Source: Emticicia oligotrophica DSM 17448
GTDB lineage: Bacteria > Bacteroidota > Bacteroidia > Cytophagales > Spirosomataceae
DNA: 64,000 nucleotides
Assembly (NCBI RefSeq): GCF_000263195.1
Contig: NC_018748.1
Location: forward strand, 1,922,001-1,986,000
Direction of reading: 5' to 3'
This document shows positions 1 through 9,800 of this stretch, piece after piece. The notes beneath the pieces were generated by a model. That model worked only from the letters and a program-made list of their open reading frames with translations, searched no databases and was not told where the DNA came from. The position numbers were made by a program, and so were the translations under genes. Positions within the stretch are counted from its first letter, which is position 1; the number at the start of each line of letters is the position of its first letter.

Positions 1-575
1 TATCCTTTTTTTATCGCAGCTAATCTTTTGGGGCGAGCTGGGTGTGAGCCACCATCATAATCAGATGTAAGTTTACTTATAGCAGCTTGAGCTTCTTTCA
101 AAGTTGCTCCCATTTGATACATCACAAATCCGGAGAATTCATCTGCCTCTAATTCTTTAGTTGGGTCTGAACCTCCTTCAATAATTGTATGGCCTTGCAA
201 ATGATGACCAATTTCGTGAGCTAAAATACTTAATGCACCCCAATCTGATTTCGAAAGGTCATTGGCTTTTTTCATAAATGCTCCATCATAGACAATCAAC
301 CTTGTTTGACCTTGAATAGCTGCAAAACAATTATCCGTATTTGGACATTCCATCACATAAAAGTTTCTTTTCAATCCACTTCTTCTTACAATTTCATCCA
401 CTGCTTTTTCAGCAATTTCTTTTGAACGGAAACTAAATTGACTACAAAATGCTCTTTCGTTTATTTTTTGTCCGTAATAATTATATCCAAGTGAATGTAC
501 TGTTTCTTCTTGAGCATTTGCAATACTTAAGATTGTGGAAAACACTGTGGACAGTGTTAATAACTTTAGTTTCAT
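1..575 (-). CDS. Exported zinc metallopeptidase, M48-like (C-terminus cut by window edge)
   Basis: Reading the minus strand from ATG at 575 gives an open frame of 191 codons that runs off the left edge. Residues 1-22 are a signal peptide ending in A-N-A-Q. HEIGHH at about residues 120-125 is a zincin HExxH motif, and ELEADE at about 141-146 resembles the ExxAD third-ligand segment of M48-type peptidases. It should therefore be a periplasmic or surface protease (family inference). The Cys residues at about 44, 77 and 83 are consistent with an exported protein. Its true C-terminus is not visible. The nearest gene upstream on the same strand is the TPR gene, separated by a terminator, so it is probably transcribed alone. 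An overlapping open frame at 481-702 is a shadow of this one. Confidence 0.8.
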   Translation of the reverse strand, partial: MKLKLLTLSTVFSTILSIANAQEETVHSLGYNYYGQKINERAFCSQFSFRSKEIAEKAVDEIVRRSGLKRNFYVMECPNTDNCFAAIQGQTRLIVYDGAFMKKANDLSKSDWGALSILAHEIGHHLQGHTIIEGGSDPTKELEADEFSGFVMYQMGATLKEAQAAISKLTSDYDGGSHPARPKRLAAIKKG

Positions 576-666
576 TGGGTGAAAGTTTTACAAATATTAA
601 ATAGACTATTATCGTGTAAAGTATATTTCGATAGTGTAAAGGAGGTTTTTGAGGTTGATTTAACAA

Positions 667-699
667 AAAAGCCTCAAAGCAGAAAGGTTTGAGGCTTTT
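667..699 (-). terminator. Rho-independent terminator of the TPR gene
   Basis: AAAAGCCTCAAA and TTTGAGGCTTTT form a 12-bp stem around a 9-nt loop. On the minus strand it is followed by a T-rich run, immediately downstream of the TPR gene stop. Confidence 0.75.
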
Positions 700-722
700 C
701 AATATATAAATGTGGAAAACAA

Positions 723-2525
723 TTAGTTTATTGTATCTCCTCGTAAATTTCTAAATCGCTTTCGTGCCTCCGCACCATAAATTGAACCAGGGAACTTTTG
801 AAGTATTTCTCTATACAATTCCATAGCTTTATCTTTTTGGCCAAAATACTCTTCATAAATTTTTGCTTCTAAAAATATCGCATCATCAGCCAATATATCG
901 AAGTTATAATTTTTTCTTAGTAGCTCTAAATCTTCAAGAGCTTTTTGTGGTTCATTTACTTTTAAATGCGTGTTTGCTTTAAGCCAAAGTATATCATCGG
1001 CCAAACTATGTGACTTATATTTTTCGAATATTGAATCCAATGCACGCATGGCTTCATCATTTCTATTTTGAAATAACAATAAATCAACTTTGGCATATTC
1101 TTGCATGGCAACTTCAGAGGTATCAAGCCCAATATTATCTTGTATCAGCAAACTCAATTGCATGGCATCATTGGCAATTTCTCGGGTAGTTGCTTTTTTT
1201 AAAATGTCAAGGATTTCCTTTGCTAGGTCAAACTCACCGCTGTAGTAATGAAGTTTTGCGTTTCTCAGCTTAGCTTCTTGCCCGAGTTGGTCTTCCTTTT
1301 GAGATTTTTCAACCTGTGAATAGAGCAGAGTGGCTTCCCAAGGTTCGTTTTTTAGTATGTAAATATCACCCAAATCTAACTTACATCTATCTCTAAAGGC
1401 ATTATCTGAGCCTGCTATCTTGATTGCTGTTTCAAGTACTGTGATGGCAGTGTCTTTTTCATTCAAATAAAAAGCATAAAGTTGAGCTGCATTGCGTAAT
1501 GCCTCCATTGTCTTGATGTTTCTGCCTAAATCTGAAAATAAACTTTGATAATCTTTAATCAATGCCCTTATGTCTGTAATGTTGACAGGATAAGTTGTTT
1601 TTACCACTTCTTCTTTGCAGAATAACGCATTTCTTCTTGCATAAATATAGTATTGACCTTGAGGATATTCTTTCATCACATAGTCATACATTTGTATGGC
1701 ACTTTTAAAATCTTTATTTACCAAAGCAGTTTGAGCTAATTCAAAAACACTTTGTCCATCTTGTCTAAGGCGTCGGTCCAATGCTCTTGTTTGTATAAAG
1801 GCCTTAGAAAACTCTTTCTGCTGCACTAAATGCCAAATTAGAAGGTTTGCATAGTATTGTTCCGTTGGAAACCTCTGTACCTTGCTGTAAAGGGCTTTTT
1901 CAAGCATTTCTATTTCAGCATCTGTTTTCAAATTATCTTGGAACGTTGCTTTTACGTAATCGGCATTGCCTTCTACTAATCCATACTTCAACATTTCTTC
2001 TATCATTTGCTCTTTTTGCCCATTATATAGATAGGCTCTGGCCATCAAAATAGAGAATTTGTTTTCATCTCTAGCTTGTTCTCTTCCTCTTTTTAATAAC
2101 TGAATAACTAAATCAGTTTTTGAATTCTTGTATAAAAAATCTTGGAGCTCATAAATTGTTCCTTCATTTCTTGCCGCAAGGTCAATTAAAGCTTCCATTT
2201 CTTTTTGAGCTTCTACAAATTTACCAGTCATTTCGAGCAAGGCTGTGTAATCTGCTCTAAAAGTTATACCTGTTATATCGTTGTTCTTTATTTGACGCCT
2301 CAAATATTTTTCAGCTTCATCATAGTTTTTCAGTTTAAATAAACATTGAATATAATTCGCATGAATTAAACGTACATTGTTCCTATCCTTCGCAATTTTT
2401 TGAAAAATGTCCTTAGCCTTTTCATATTCTCCTTGTTTAAAATATTCATTGGCCAACTCAATATCTTGAGCTTTTAGAATTCCGCTTATCAGTAAGAATA
2501 AGATTATTAACACATTCCGTTTCAT
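723..2525 (-). CDS. Exported TPR-repeat protein
   Basis: The open frame extends to 2654, but the first 43 codons have no signal-peptide character. The internal ATG at 2525 begins MKRNVLIILFLLISGILKAQ, a clear signal peptide, so the protein is about 600 residues. The mature part is almost entirely helical tetratricopeptide-like repeats (for example ANEYFKQGEYEKAKDIFQKI near the N-terminus and KAMELYREILQKFPGSIYGA near the C-terminus). Such proteins are usually periplasmic scaffolds for protein-protein contacts; no catalytic motif is visible. It is a single gene with its own terminator, lying directly beside the candidate replication origin. Specific function not recognised. Confidence 0.85.
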   Translation of the reverse strand: MKRNVLIILFLLISGILKAQDIELANEYFKQGEYEKAKDIFQKIAKDRNNVRLIHANYIQCLFKLKNYDEAEKYLRRQIKNNDITGITFRADYTALLEMTGKFVEAQKEMEALIDLAARNEGTIYELQDFLYKNSKTDLVIQLLKRGREQARDENKFSILMARAYLYNGQKEQMIEEMLKYGLVEGNADYVKATFQDNLKTDAEIEMLEKALYSKVQRFPTEQYYANLLIWHLVQQKEFSKAFIQTRALDRRLRQDGQSVFELAQTALVNKDFKSAIQMYDYVMKEYPQGQYYIYARRNALFCKEEVVKTTYPVNITDIRALIKDYQSLFSDLGRNIKTMEALRNAAQLYAFYLNEKDTAITVLETAIKIAGSDNAFRDRCKLDLGDIYILKNEPWEATLLYSQVEKSQKEDQLGQEAKLRNAKLHYYSGEFDLAKEILDILKKATTREIANDAMQLSLLIQDNIGLDTSEVAMQEYAKVDLLLFQNRNDEAMRALDSIFEKYKSHSLADDILWLKANTHLKVNEPQKALEDLELLRKNYNFDILADDAIFLEAKIYEEYFGQKDKAMELYREILQKFPGSIYGAEARKRFRNLRGDTIN

Positions 2526-2994
2526 ACCTAAAAAAATAAAAAATATATTATTTAAAATGTTGTTTTTGTTTATTAGCACTGTGGATTTGTGAATTTCTTT
2601 TATTTGTTGAAAACCCCATTTAAAGCTGTGTACATAACTAATCGTCTTATCCACAAGTTTATTATGCTAATTAACACTTATATTCTTGATAATCAATTCT
2701 AATGCTATTTATTGACACTCATAAAAAATATTTTGTGTGAATTATTTGCTTCACTTTCCACAGTATGTGTCCACGTTAATTAACAAGATGTGAATTGAGG
2801 ATAACCTCCTACTTATGCCTCTTTTCCACTGTTGAAAATTTCTTTCCACCATTTCTTTTCTTTTCCCACAACCCTTTCAACCCCTCTGTTCACTATATCC
2901 ATTTATAATCCACATGCTTGTCCACAATATTTATTGGATATTTTTTATTTTGAATTGACCTTTTTTGAATCGGTATTGGTGAAACACCTTTCCC
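2526..2994. other. Candidate chromosomal replication origin (oriC): DnaA-box cluster
   Basis: This 469-bp stretch holds no credible gene. It contains a perfect DnaA box TTATCCACA at 2647-2655, one-mismatch boxes TAATCCACA at 2906-2914 and TTGTCCACA at 2918-2926, and two-mismatch boxes at 2580-2588 (reverse strand), 2754-2762 and 2822-2830. All but the first lie on the same strand. An AT-rich tract at about 2927-2965 adjoins the last box and could be the unwinding element. Reverse boxes TGTGGAAAA occur at 534-542 and 711-719, on the other side of the TPR gene. mnmG (gidA), a common neighbour of oriC in bacteria, is 1.7 kb away with parS-like sites beyond it. The function is inferred from box clustering and context. 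Confidence 0.6.
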
Positions 2995-4605
2995 CTACTT
3001 TATTGAAATATCTCTTACCTCAAAATTCGCCTTTAACCTTATTGGTTCTGAATAAAATGATATGCTTTCCGGAAGTATATTATTCTCTACATTTCCATAA
3101 TCCCAATATCCATTTTCATTTTCGTCCTTAATTATCCTAATTAAATATATACCGGGTTTTACATGAATGAATAAGAACTTATCTTTAGCCTTCTGCTCTG
3201 AAACAACCTCATATTTCTCATTAATTAATTGTATAATTTTATTGGATTTCTTTTCTTCAAAACTTCCTTCAAGTAGTGCATATTCTTCGGTTTTTAGGAT
3301 TGAATTTTTTTGTATAAATCGCTCACTCGAATCTCCCATGATATCTACAAATGCACCTTTAACCAACTCAAGTTTTATGTCTTGTTTGGCCTTTATTTCT
3401 TTTTGAATGATTAGTTTGGTTTTTGATTGATTCCAAATGATATTCGAATTTTCAAGTTTTTCTTCTGTGATTGTATCTGATAATATTTTGATTTTCGTTA
3501 AATCAAAGTCTTTTATTGGCGTTAAAAATTTTAGTTCGTAAACCAATTTTTTCTCTACATCTTCTCCTTGTTTCGGTTTTATACTGAATTGTGTATATTC
3601 CTTTTTTTCTTTTTTCTTTTTCTCAGGTTCTCTAAACTTAATTTTTTGAAAATGAGTGAGTACATTTCCACTCGAATCTTTTACAGTAATATTTGCTTTA
3701 AGTGTATCAAGGCTTTGGTTTACATTATAAAACTTAAGTTCTTTTCCTTCTCCGTAGTAAGGAATACTATCGTTTTTTCTTTCAAATTTCACTTCAAAAG
3801 ATAAAATGTTTTTATCATACTGAACTGTAAAATCTTCTACTTTTGAAATAGCTTTTTGATTTTTTGGTTTTTCATTATTAGCATTTGCGAGTAATAAATT
3901 TACGTTTGAATAATTTTTACTCAGTTTGATCGTATCTTTTGTAAAACCTATTGATTCTGTTTTTGCATCAAATTTTAGGTTATTATTTTTATCTGTAAAT
4001 GCATAGATTTTATAATTACCACTTTTGATGTTTTCAAATTGATAATTTCCGCTTGAATCTGTTTTTATAAAGTAATCAGGTTTTGTCTTTTTTAGGTCTA
4101 ATGAATCCTGAATTTTATATAAAGCTACGTGTGCTTCTAAAATTGGTTGGTTTGTCAACAAGCTTTTCACATTTCCACTTACTTTCATTGAATCTATTAA
4201 GTTTCCTGTACTGAAGACAAGTTTCAGATTTCTGGCTTCATTTCTTTCATTCAAATCCTTTATTCCTTTTCTAAAATTCAGTGTGTAAGTTGTACTATCC
4301 TTAAATTGATTATCAAATTTTAGGATTACACTATTAGCTTTTGATTTAATATTAAATGAACCTTCTATTTCAGGAACAACAAGTAGTTCTTGTCGTAAAC
4401 TTGTTACATCTACTAACTCATCAAAGGCTAGTGTAATTGATTTTTCTTTAAAATTCCTTTGCCCATTTTTGGGATTTGATGAAATGAGTTTCGGGGGTAT
4501 TTCATCTTTTTTACCACCTGTCGGTGGAACAAACTGTGCACAGCCCCAAATACTTCCAGCTATTGACCAAATAATAATGTTTCTAATTGATTTATTAATT
4601 ATCAT
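2995..4605 (-). CDS. Lipoprotein with N-terminal SbsA-type Ig-like domain
   Basis: This 536-residue protein has an N-terminal hydrophobic segment and a lipobox-like Cys at about residue 22, followed by the motif PPTGGKKDEIPP that is typical of a conserved Bacteroidota lipoprotein family. Residues about 35-135 look like an SbsA/Big_5 Ig-like domain (SNPKNGQRNF, ITLAFDELVD, DSTTYTLNF). A carboxypeptidase-regulatory-like beta sandwich follows at about 140-215 (TDSSGNYQFENIKSGNYKIY). The C-terminal part is beta-rich and charged and ends with another small sandwich. It is predicted to be an outer-membrane-anchored surface or periplasmic protein of unknown role. It lies between the candidate origin and mnmG on the same strand, with a terminator between it and mnmG. 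Confidence 0.8.
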   Translation of the reverse strand: MIINKSIRNIIIWSIAGSIWGCAQFVPPTGGKKDEIPPKLISSNPKNGQRNFKEKSITLAFDELVDVTSLRQELLVVPEIEGSFNIKSKANSVILKFDNQFKDSTTYTLNFRKGIKDLNERNEARNLKLVFSTGNLIDSMKVSGNVKSLLTNQPILEAHVALYKIQDSLDLKKTKPDYFIKTDSSGNYQFENIKSGNYKIYAFTDKNNNLKFDAKTESIGFTKDTIKLSKNYSNVNLLLANANNEKPKNQKAISKVEDFTVQYDKNILSFEVKFERKNDSIPYYGEGKELKFYNVNQSLDTLKANITVKDSSGNVLTHFQKIKFREPEKKKKEKKEYTQFSIKPKQGEDVEKKLVYELKFLTPIKDFDLTKIKILSDTITEEKLENSNIIWNQSKTKLIIQKEIKAKQDIKLELVKGAFVDIMGDSSERFIQKNSILKTEEYALLEGSFEEKKSNKIIQLINEKYEVVSEQKAKDKFLFIHVKPGIYLIRIIKDENENGYWDYGNVENNILPESISFYSEPIRLKANFEVRDISIK

Positions 4606-4635
4606 TTTCTATTTGAATTTTTATCTAAAATAAAA

Positions 4636-4656
4636 CCCTCAATGATTAGTTGAGGG
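4636..4656 (-). terminator. Rho-independent terminator of mnmG
   Basis: The CCCTCA/TGAGGG stem has a 9-nt loop, and on the minus strand it is followed by TTTTATTTTA. It sits 24 bp beyond the mnmG stop. Confidence 0.75.
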
Positions 4657-4679
4657 TAATTATGAAAATTTAACTTTTA

Positions 4680-6542
4680 TTATCTTCCTAGGTGAATCAT
4701 AATAACTGATATATCTGCTGGTGAAACCCCACTTATTCTCGAAGCTTGTCCTAAAGTTTGTGGTTTTATCTTCTTTAATTTTTGTCTTGCTTCAATCGAA
4801 ATTGATAGTAACTTTTCGTAGTCAAAGTCTGGGTTTATTCTTAAATCTTCCAATCTCGACATTTTCTCAGCCATTAATAATTCTTTTTCTATATAACTTT
4901 CGTACTTCACTTTTATTACTGCTTGTTCGATTATTTCGTCATCAAATCTGCTCAGATACTCTGTCATTTCTTTGTCTAACATTCTTATATTATTGATTTC
5001 AATTTCAGGTCTTTTCAATATACTATAGAATGTTGATTTTTCCCTAAGCCCTGAAGAGCCTATTCCTTCAAGATATGAATTTGCTACATCGGGTGCAATC
5101 TTTCTCGTTTTGATTTCTTTTACTATATCTTCTGCTGAAGTTTGTTTATACTTCATTCTATCTAATCGTTCCACAGAAGCCAATCCTAAATCATAACCTT
5201 TTTGGGTTAATCTTATATCCGCATTGTCTTGTCTTAATAAAGTTCTGAATTCAGCTCTTGAAGTAAACATTCTATAAGGCTCATCTGTCCCTTTATTTAT
5301 TAAGTCATCAATTAAAACGCCTATATAAGCTTCATTACGTTTGAGGATGAATTCTTCTTTTTCATGAACTTTATTGTGTGCATTTATACCAGCCATCAAT
5401 CCTTGACATGCCGCTTCTTCATAACCTGTTGTTCCATTTATTTGCCCTGCGAAATATAAGTTCTCAATTAAATGAGTTTCAAGGGTTAGTTTCAATTGAG
5501 TTGGTGGAAAAAAATCATATTCAATGGCATATCCAGGTCTAAACATTCTTACTTTCTCAAAACCTTTAATTTTAGTCAAGGCCTCATACTGAATTTCTTC
5601 AGGCAACGAAGTAGAAAATCCATTTATATACATTTCTACTGTATTCCATCCTTCTGGTTCTACAAATATTTGATGATGGTCTTTATCTGCAAATCGATTT
5701 ATTTTATCTTCAACAGATGGACAATACCTTGGACCTAGACCTTTAATTCTTCCACTAAACATCGGTGACTTGTCGAACCCTTTTCTTAGTACTTCGTGAA
5801 CTTTTTCGTTCGTATAGGTTACATAACAACTTCTTTGCTTAGTTAATTTAGGTGTATCTGTATATGAGAATTTCTCTGGATTTTCATCTCCTTTTTGTTC
5901 TTCCATTAATTCCCAATTCAGCGAACGTCCATCAATTCTTGGTGGAGTACCAGTTTTCATTCTTCCAGATTCAAATCCTAAACTTATTAATTGCTCTGTA
6001 ATTCCATAAGCTGCTTTCTCTCCAGTTCTACCTCCACCAAAGTTTTTTTCTCCAATATGAATCTTTCCGTTTAAAAACGTCCCATTTGTCAATACTACGG
6101 CTTTAGCTTTAACCTCAAGTCCCATTCCTGTACGCACCCCCACTACCCTATTATCCTTGATAATTAATCCTTCTATCATTTCTTGCCAAAAGTCTACGTT
6201 CGGGATTTTTTCCAACGTATCTCTCCATTCTTGGGCAAATAACATTCTATCACTTTGGCATCGTGGACTCCACATAGCCGGACCTTTCGAACGATTAAGC
6301 ATTCTAAATTGAATCATGGTTTTATCACTTATGATTCCTGATTGTCCGCCTAAAGCATCTATTTCACGAACTATTTGTCCTTTTGCTACACCGCCCATTG
6401 CTGGATTACATGACATTTGTGCTATCGTGTGCATATTCATTGTAACCAATAAAACAGACGAACCCATATTTGCGGCAGCGGCAGCAGCTTCGCAACCTGC
6501 ATGCCCAGCACCTACTACAATTACATCGTACTCTTTAAACAT
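4680..6542 (-). CDS. mnmG: tRNA U34 carboxymethylaminomethyl synthesis enzyme MnmG (GidA)
   Basis: MnmG, together with MnmE, installs the (carboxymethyl)aminomethyl group at C5 of wobble uridine in certain tRNAs, using FAD, NADH and a folate one-carbon donor. The 620-residue length is normal for the family. Visible motifs are the FAD-binding GAGHAGCEAA at 11-20, CNPAMGGVAKGQ at 45-56, the family signature GPRYCPSVEDKI at 270-281 and TTGYEEAACQG at 371-381. The C-terminal helical domain ends SRISGVSPADISVIMIHL, as expected for MnmE/tRNA contacts. The start is ATG at 6542. It appears monocistronic, with a terminator downstream and parS-like palindromes 15-68 bp upstream of the start. mnmE is not in the window. 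Confidence 0.98.
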   Translation of the reverse strand: MFKEYDVIVVGAGHAGCEAAAAAANMGSSVLLVTMNMHTIAQMSCNPAMGGVAKGQIVREIDALGGQSGIISDKTMIQFRMLNRSKGPAMWSPRCQSDRMLFAQEWRDTLEKIPNVDFWQEMIEGLIIKDNRVVGVRTGMGLEVKAKAVVLTNGTFLNGKIHIGEKNFGGGRTGEKAAYGITEQLISLGFESGRMKTGTPPRIDGRSLNWELMEEQKGDENPEKFSYTDTPKLTKQRSCYVTYTNEKVHEVLRKGFDKSPMFSGRIKGLGPRYCPSVEDKINRFADKDHHQIFVEPEGWNTVEMYINGFSTSLPEEIQYEALTKIKGFEKVRMFRPGYAIEYDFFPPTQLKLTLETHLIENLYFAGQINGTTGYEEAACQGLMAGINAHNKVHEKEEFILKRNEAYIGVLIDDLINKGTDEPYRMFTSRAEFRTLLRQDNADIRLTQKGYDLGLASVERLDRMKYKQTSAEDIVKEIKTRKIAPDVANSYLEGIGSSGLREKSTFYSILKRPEIEINNIRMLDKEMTEYLSRFDDEIIEQAVIKVKYESYIEKELLMAEKMSRLEDLRINPDFDYEKLLSISIEARQKLKKIKPQTLGQASRISGVSPADISVIMIHLGR

Positions 6543-6556
6543 TGTTATTTATTTAT

Positions 6557-6572
6557 GTTTCCACGTGAAACG
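6557..6572. other. parS-like palindrome 1 (weak)
   Basis: GTTTCCACGTGAAACG matches the B. subtilis parS sequence TGTTCCACGTGAAACA at 13 of 16 positions. On its own a 13/16 match can arise by chance in 64 kb, so the call rests on the much better site 23 bp away. Confidence 0.45.
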
Positions 6573-6594
6573 TTTTTGTGTTTGTATTTTTGCG

Positions 6595-6610
6595 TGTTTC
6601 ACGTGGAACG
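6595..6610. other. parS-like ParB-binding site 2
   Basis: TGTTTCACGTGGAACG matches the reverse complement of the B. subtilis parS sequence (TGTTTCACGTGGAACA) at 15 of 16 positions. It lies in the intergenic region upstream of mnmG, 3.6 kb from the candidate oriC. ParB family members recognise this core across most bacterial phyla (established). Use by this organism's ParB is inferred. Confidence 0.75.
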
Positions 6611-6755
6611 TGAAAATTTTATAGTGATATTTGGATAAAAAACTTCCGAATATATGTTAAGAAATTTTATTAAAATATATAATGTGTGAAATGTGATTTA
6701 ACTATCATATAATAAAAAAACAGAAATTGGAACTGAATATAAATAGAAACAAAAA

Positions 6756-6778
6756 AGGGACGCATTTGGTGCGTCCCT
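6756..6778 (-). terminator. Rho-independent terminator of the DUF4175 gene
   Basis: AGGGACGCA and TGCGTCCCT form a perfect 9-bp stem with a TTTGG loop. On the minus strand it is followed by TTTTTTG. A very similar stem occurs at 16850-16875. Confidence 0.8.
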
Positions 6779-6800
6779 GCAAATTTAGTAATAAAAATCT

Positions 6801-9800
6801 TTACTTGATTTTTCTAAAATAATTATCAGTTTGTTTCTTGTAGAATGGAGTATAATTAGGCGGAACTGTGCGAATTAATTCTACTTGTTTTTGTTTTTCC
6901 TGCATAAACTTTTCCATAGAAGGAGGAGATTGACGATTGAATTGTTGTGCTGTCTTAGATTGACGCGTAGGGTCTTCCTCTTGCTGTTGAATCGCTTTCT
7001 CTGCTTCTAAAAGACGAGTCTGAATATCTCGAGAACGTTTGATTAAATCAGGGTTTACTCGCTTGTTAACTAAATCAGTTTCATTTTCGTCCATTCTCTT
7101 TTCAATATCTTTCAGTTCATTGCCGAGTTTTTTTCCAATATCAGTACCTTTTAATTCATTTTGAAGTTGTTGAATTCTTCTTCTCAATTCTGCTTGTTCT
7201 TGGGCAAGTTTGGCGGCTTGCTCAGACATCTCTCTTCCAGACATTCCTCCCTTGGAAAGTCTATCCATTCCTTTGTTGATTTGCTCTTGTTTTTCACCCA
7301 TTGGCATTGGCATACTACCTTTCTTTCCTTTGCTCTTTCCACTTCCAGGCATAGCATTTGCCATCATTTGTTGCATTTGACTAAAAGTATCACTTAACAT
7401 TAATGCAAGATTATTAATGGAGGTCATTGAAAACTGTTGTTTGGCAGAAGCAATATTTAATTTACGTTCTTTGATAAACTTTACACTTTCATCCATGGAG
7501 TTTCGCATAGATGTTACCTCCTTTGTCACGAAAGATTGAATTTGAAGAACACGTTTTGCTAATGAATAAAGACTATCTTCAATCATTTTGGCATCATCTT
7601 GAATCTTTAATTGTTCTTGAGAAAGTTTAATAAATCGAGGGTCTGAGACATTTAGACTTCTAAAATCCTTCATAATCTTTTCTTGGTCGAAAGATAATTT
7701 AACTAAATTCTCAAGAATAGCCCTCAAGGCATCTATATCTTCGTCCATTTCCTTCATTTCTTGAGACTTCATAGATTCTTTCATTTTTTGAGCCATCTTC
7801 TTCATTTTTTGAGAGGCTTTCTTTTGGCTTTTTGAAGCAGCATTATTTTGATTTTCTTCAAGTTGCTTTTCGGAATTTTGTTGGTCATCTGAAATTTCAT
7901 CTTGCTCATCCTTTTGCTCATCAAAATCTTTTTTCAATTCTTTGCTAAGCTCCTCAATATCTTTCATTTGTTCTTTTTTATCATCGAACTCTTTTGAAAG
8001 CTTTTCTTGCTCTTTTTTCAATTCGTCATTTTTTGATTCTTTCTGTTGTTGATTTTGTTCTTTATCATTCTTTTGAGTTTCATCCGAAAGTTTATCTTGT
8101 TTCTCAGCTAACTTTTCAAGTTCATTAGCTGTCTTTTCAATTTTCTGTTGCATTTGAAGCTGCTTAAAAAGTTTTAGCGTACGGTCAATGTCTTTATCCA
8201 TATTACGCTCTTGGTTTTTGAGTTTTTCAAGTTGTTCAACAGTTTTTTCATCAAGACCTTTTTCCAACATTTTTTTCAACTCCTCATACATTTTGCTAGT
8301 ATCCTCATTCATAATTTCTTCCATGAGTTTTTTGAGTTGGTTCATTTTCTTTTCGAGCTCCGGAGATTGTTGCTGAAAACGGTTTGTTTTTTCCTGCATT
8401 TGCTGAAATTGTTCTTGCATTGCTTTCATTTCAGCCATTAACTCATCACGCTTTTTGAGCAGGTCTTCTAGTTGCTTTTTTTCTTGAAAATCTAAGTCTT
8501 TTTTACTCTTTAGTTTATTTTCAAGGTTGTTCAATTCATTTTTTAGTTTCTTTGATTTCTCGCTAAGCTTTTCAAGCATATTTTCGGTCTTTTCAGAGGC
8601 TTTCTTTATCTCGGCGTCATAATTCTTCGAAGAAGGTAAAGCAAACGTTAAAACAGGCGTTTTTGTGCTTTTAGAACCATTCACTCCATCATTATCCCAA
8701 ACCTGTAAAAAGTATTCTACCTTTTCACCTGGATTAAGTTTAAGTTCAATTAGTGGGAACTGATAATAGAAACTTTGGGAAATCTGAGTTTTATTAAATG
8801 GAACATCAAGAGAAACAAATGCTTGATTCTGATTTGAGGTTGTTTCGCGGATAGGACGATAAAAAAGTTTGAATTTCGATAAACCATAGTCATCGTTAAT
8901 ATTTCCACCTAAGACAATATAATTGAATAAGGTAGTGTCTTTAACTTGTTCGAGCTGAATTTGTGGAAATTTATCGGGAATAACGTTGATATAAAAGTCA
9001 ATATTTTCACGATTGGCACTAAACTGATTTTTTAACTGGATTTTGTAAGGGGAAGAATTTTTCATTCGCCTAACGTAAGAAAAATTATCACCAAAGCCAT
9101 CTTTAGATAAATGTTTGGGTTCATTTTCAAACAAAAGATAAAGAGAGTCAGTATTACTAGCTTTGAAATTCCACTCAACTGTCGTTCCTTCTGGTACAAC
9201 AAGGTTTCCAACATTATCAAAACTCTCATTTGATTTATTGAGATAAGAAGGATAATTTAAAGAAACATCAAAAGAAAGTAGATTTGGGCGACTGATGAGT
9301 TCTAATTCAAATTCATTTGATTTGAATCCTGATGCTAGAAAATGAAAATCTAATGCATCTTGAACCTTTGAAAAGGTAAAATTATAATTCTTACCATCCA
9401 CAGAATTCATTTTAAACTTTCGGTCATTAGCAACTAAATAAACAGCTTCAGGAATGGCATTGCCGATAAGTGATAGATTTAAAGTAAAATCTTCATTTTT
9501 GACAGCCTTAAGTTCGGGGTTGGTAATTTTAAATTTAAAAGGTGCTTCTTCTGCGAAATCTTTCTGAAAATAAACAATACGCTCTGTACTGCTCTTAAAA
9601 AACTTAGGAGAAACAGCCGCTATTAGCATAATTAATGCTAAAGGAGGGAGCACATATTTTAGGTACTTTTTGTTTTCATCGATTTTGATAGCATCGGCAA
9701 ACTTAACAAACTTAAGTTCATGTGTTTTCTGAGCAATACTAGCTTGTAAAAGCGAATTATCGGAGTCGGAAATTTGTGCCAATTGAAGTGTATTTAATAG

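Noticed and set aside
481-702. Minus-strand open frame of 73 codons
   Set aside because: It overlaps the true metallopeptidase frame (1-575) in another phase and has no protein-like features beyond chance.
2832-3131. Plus-strand open frame of 99 codons over the DnaA-box region
   Set aside because: Composition is Phe/Leu/His/Pro-rich as expected from reading AT-rich antisense DNA. It overlaps the start of the region used by the origin and the 3' end of the Ig-like lipoprotein gene.
7161-8441. Several plus-strand frames antisense to the DUF4175 coiled coil
   Set aside because: They arise from Lys/Glu-rich codons read in reverse and show no domain or start context.
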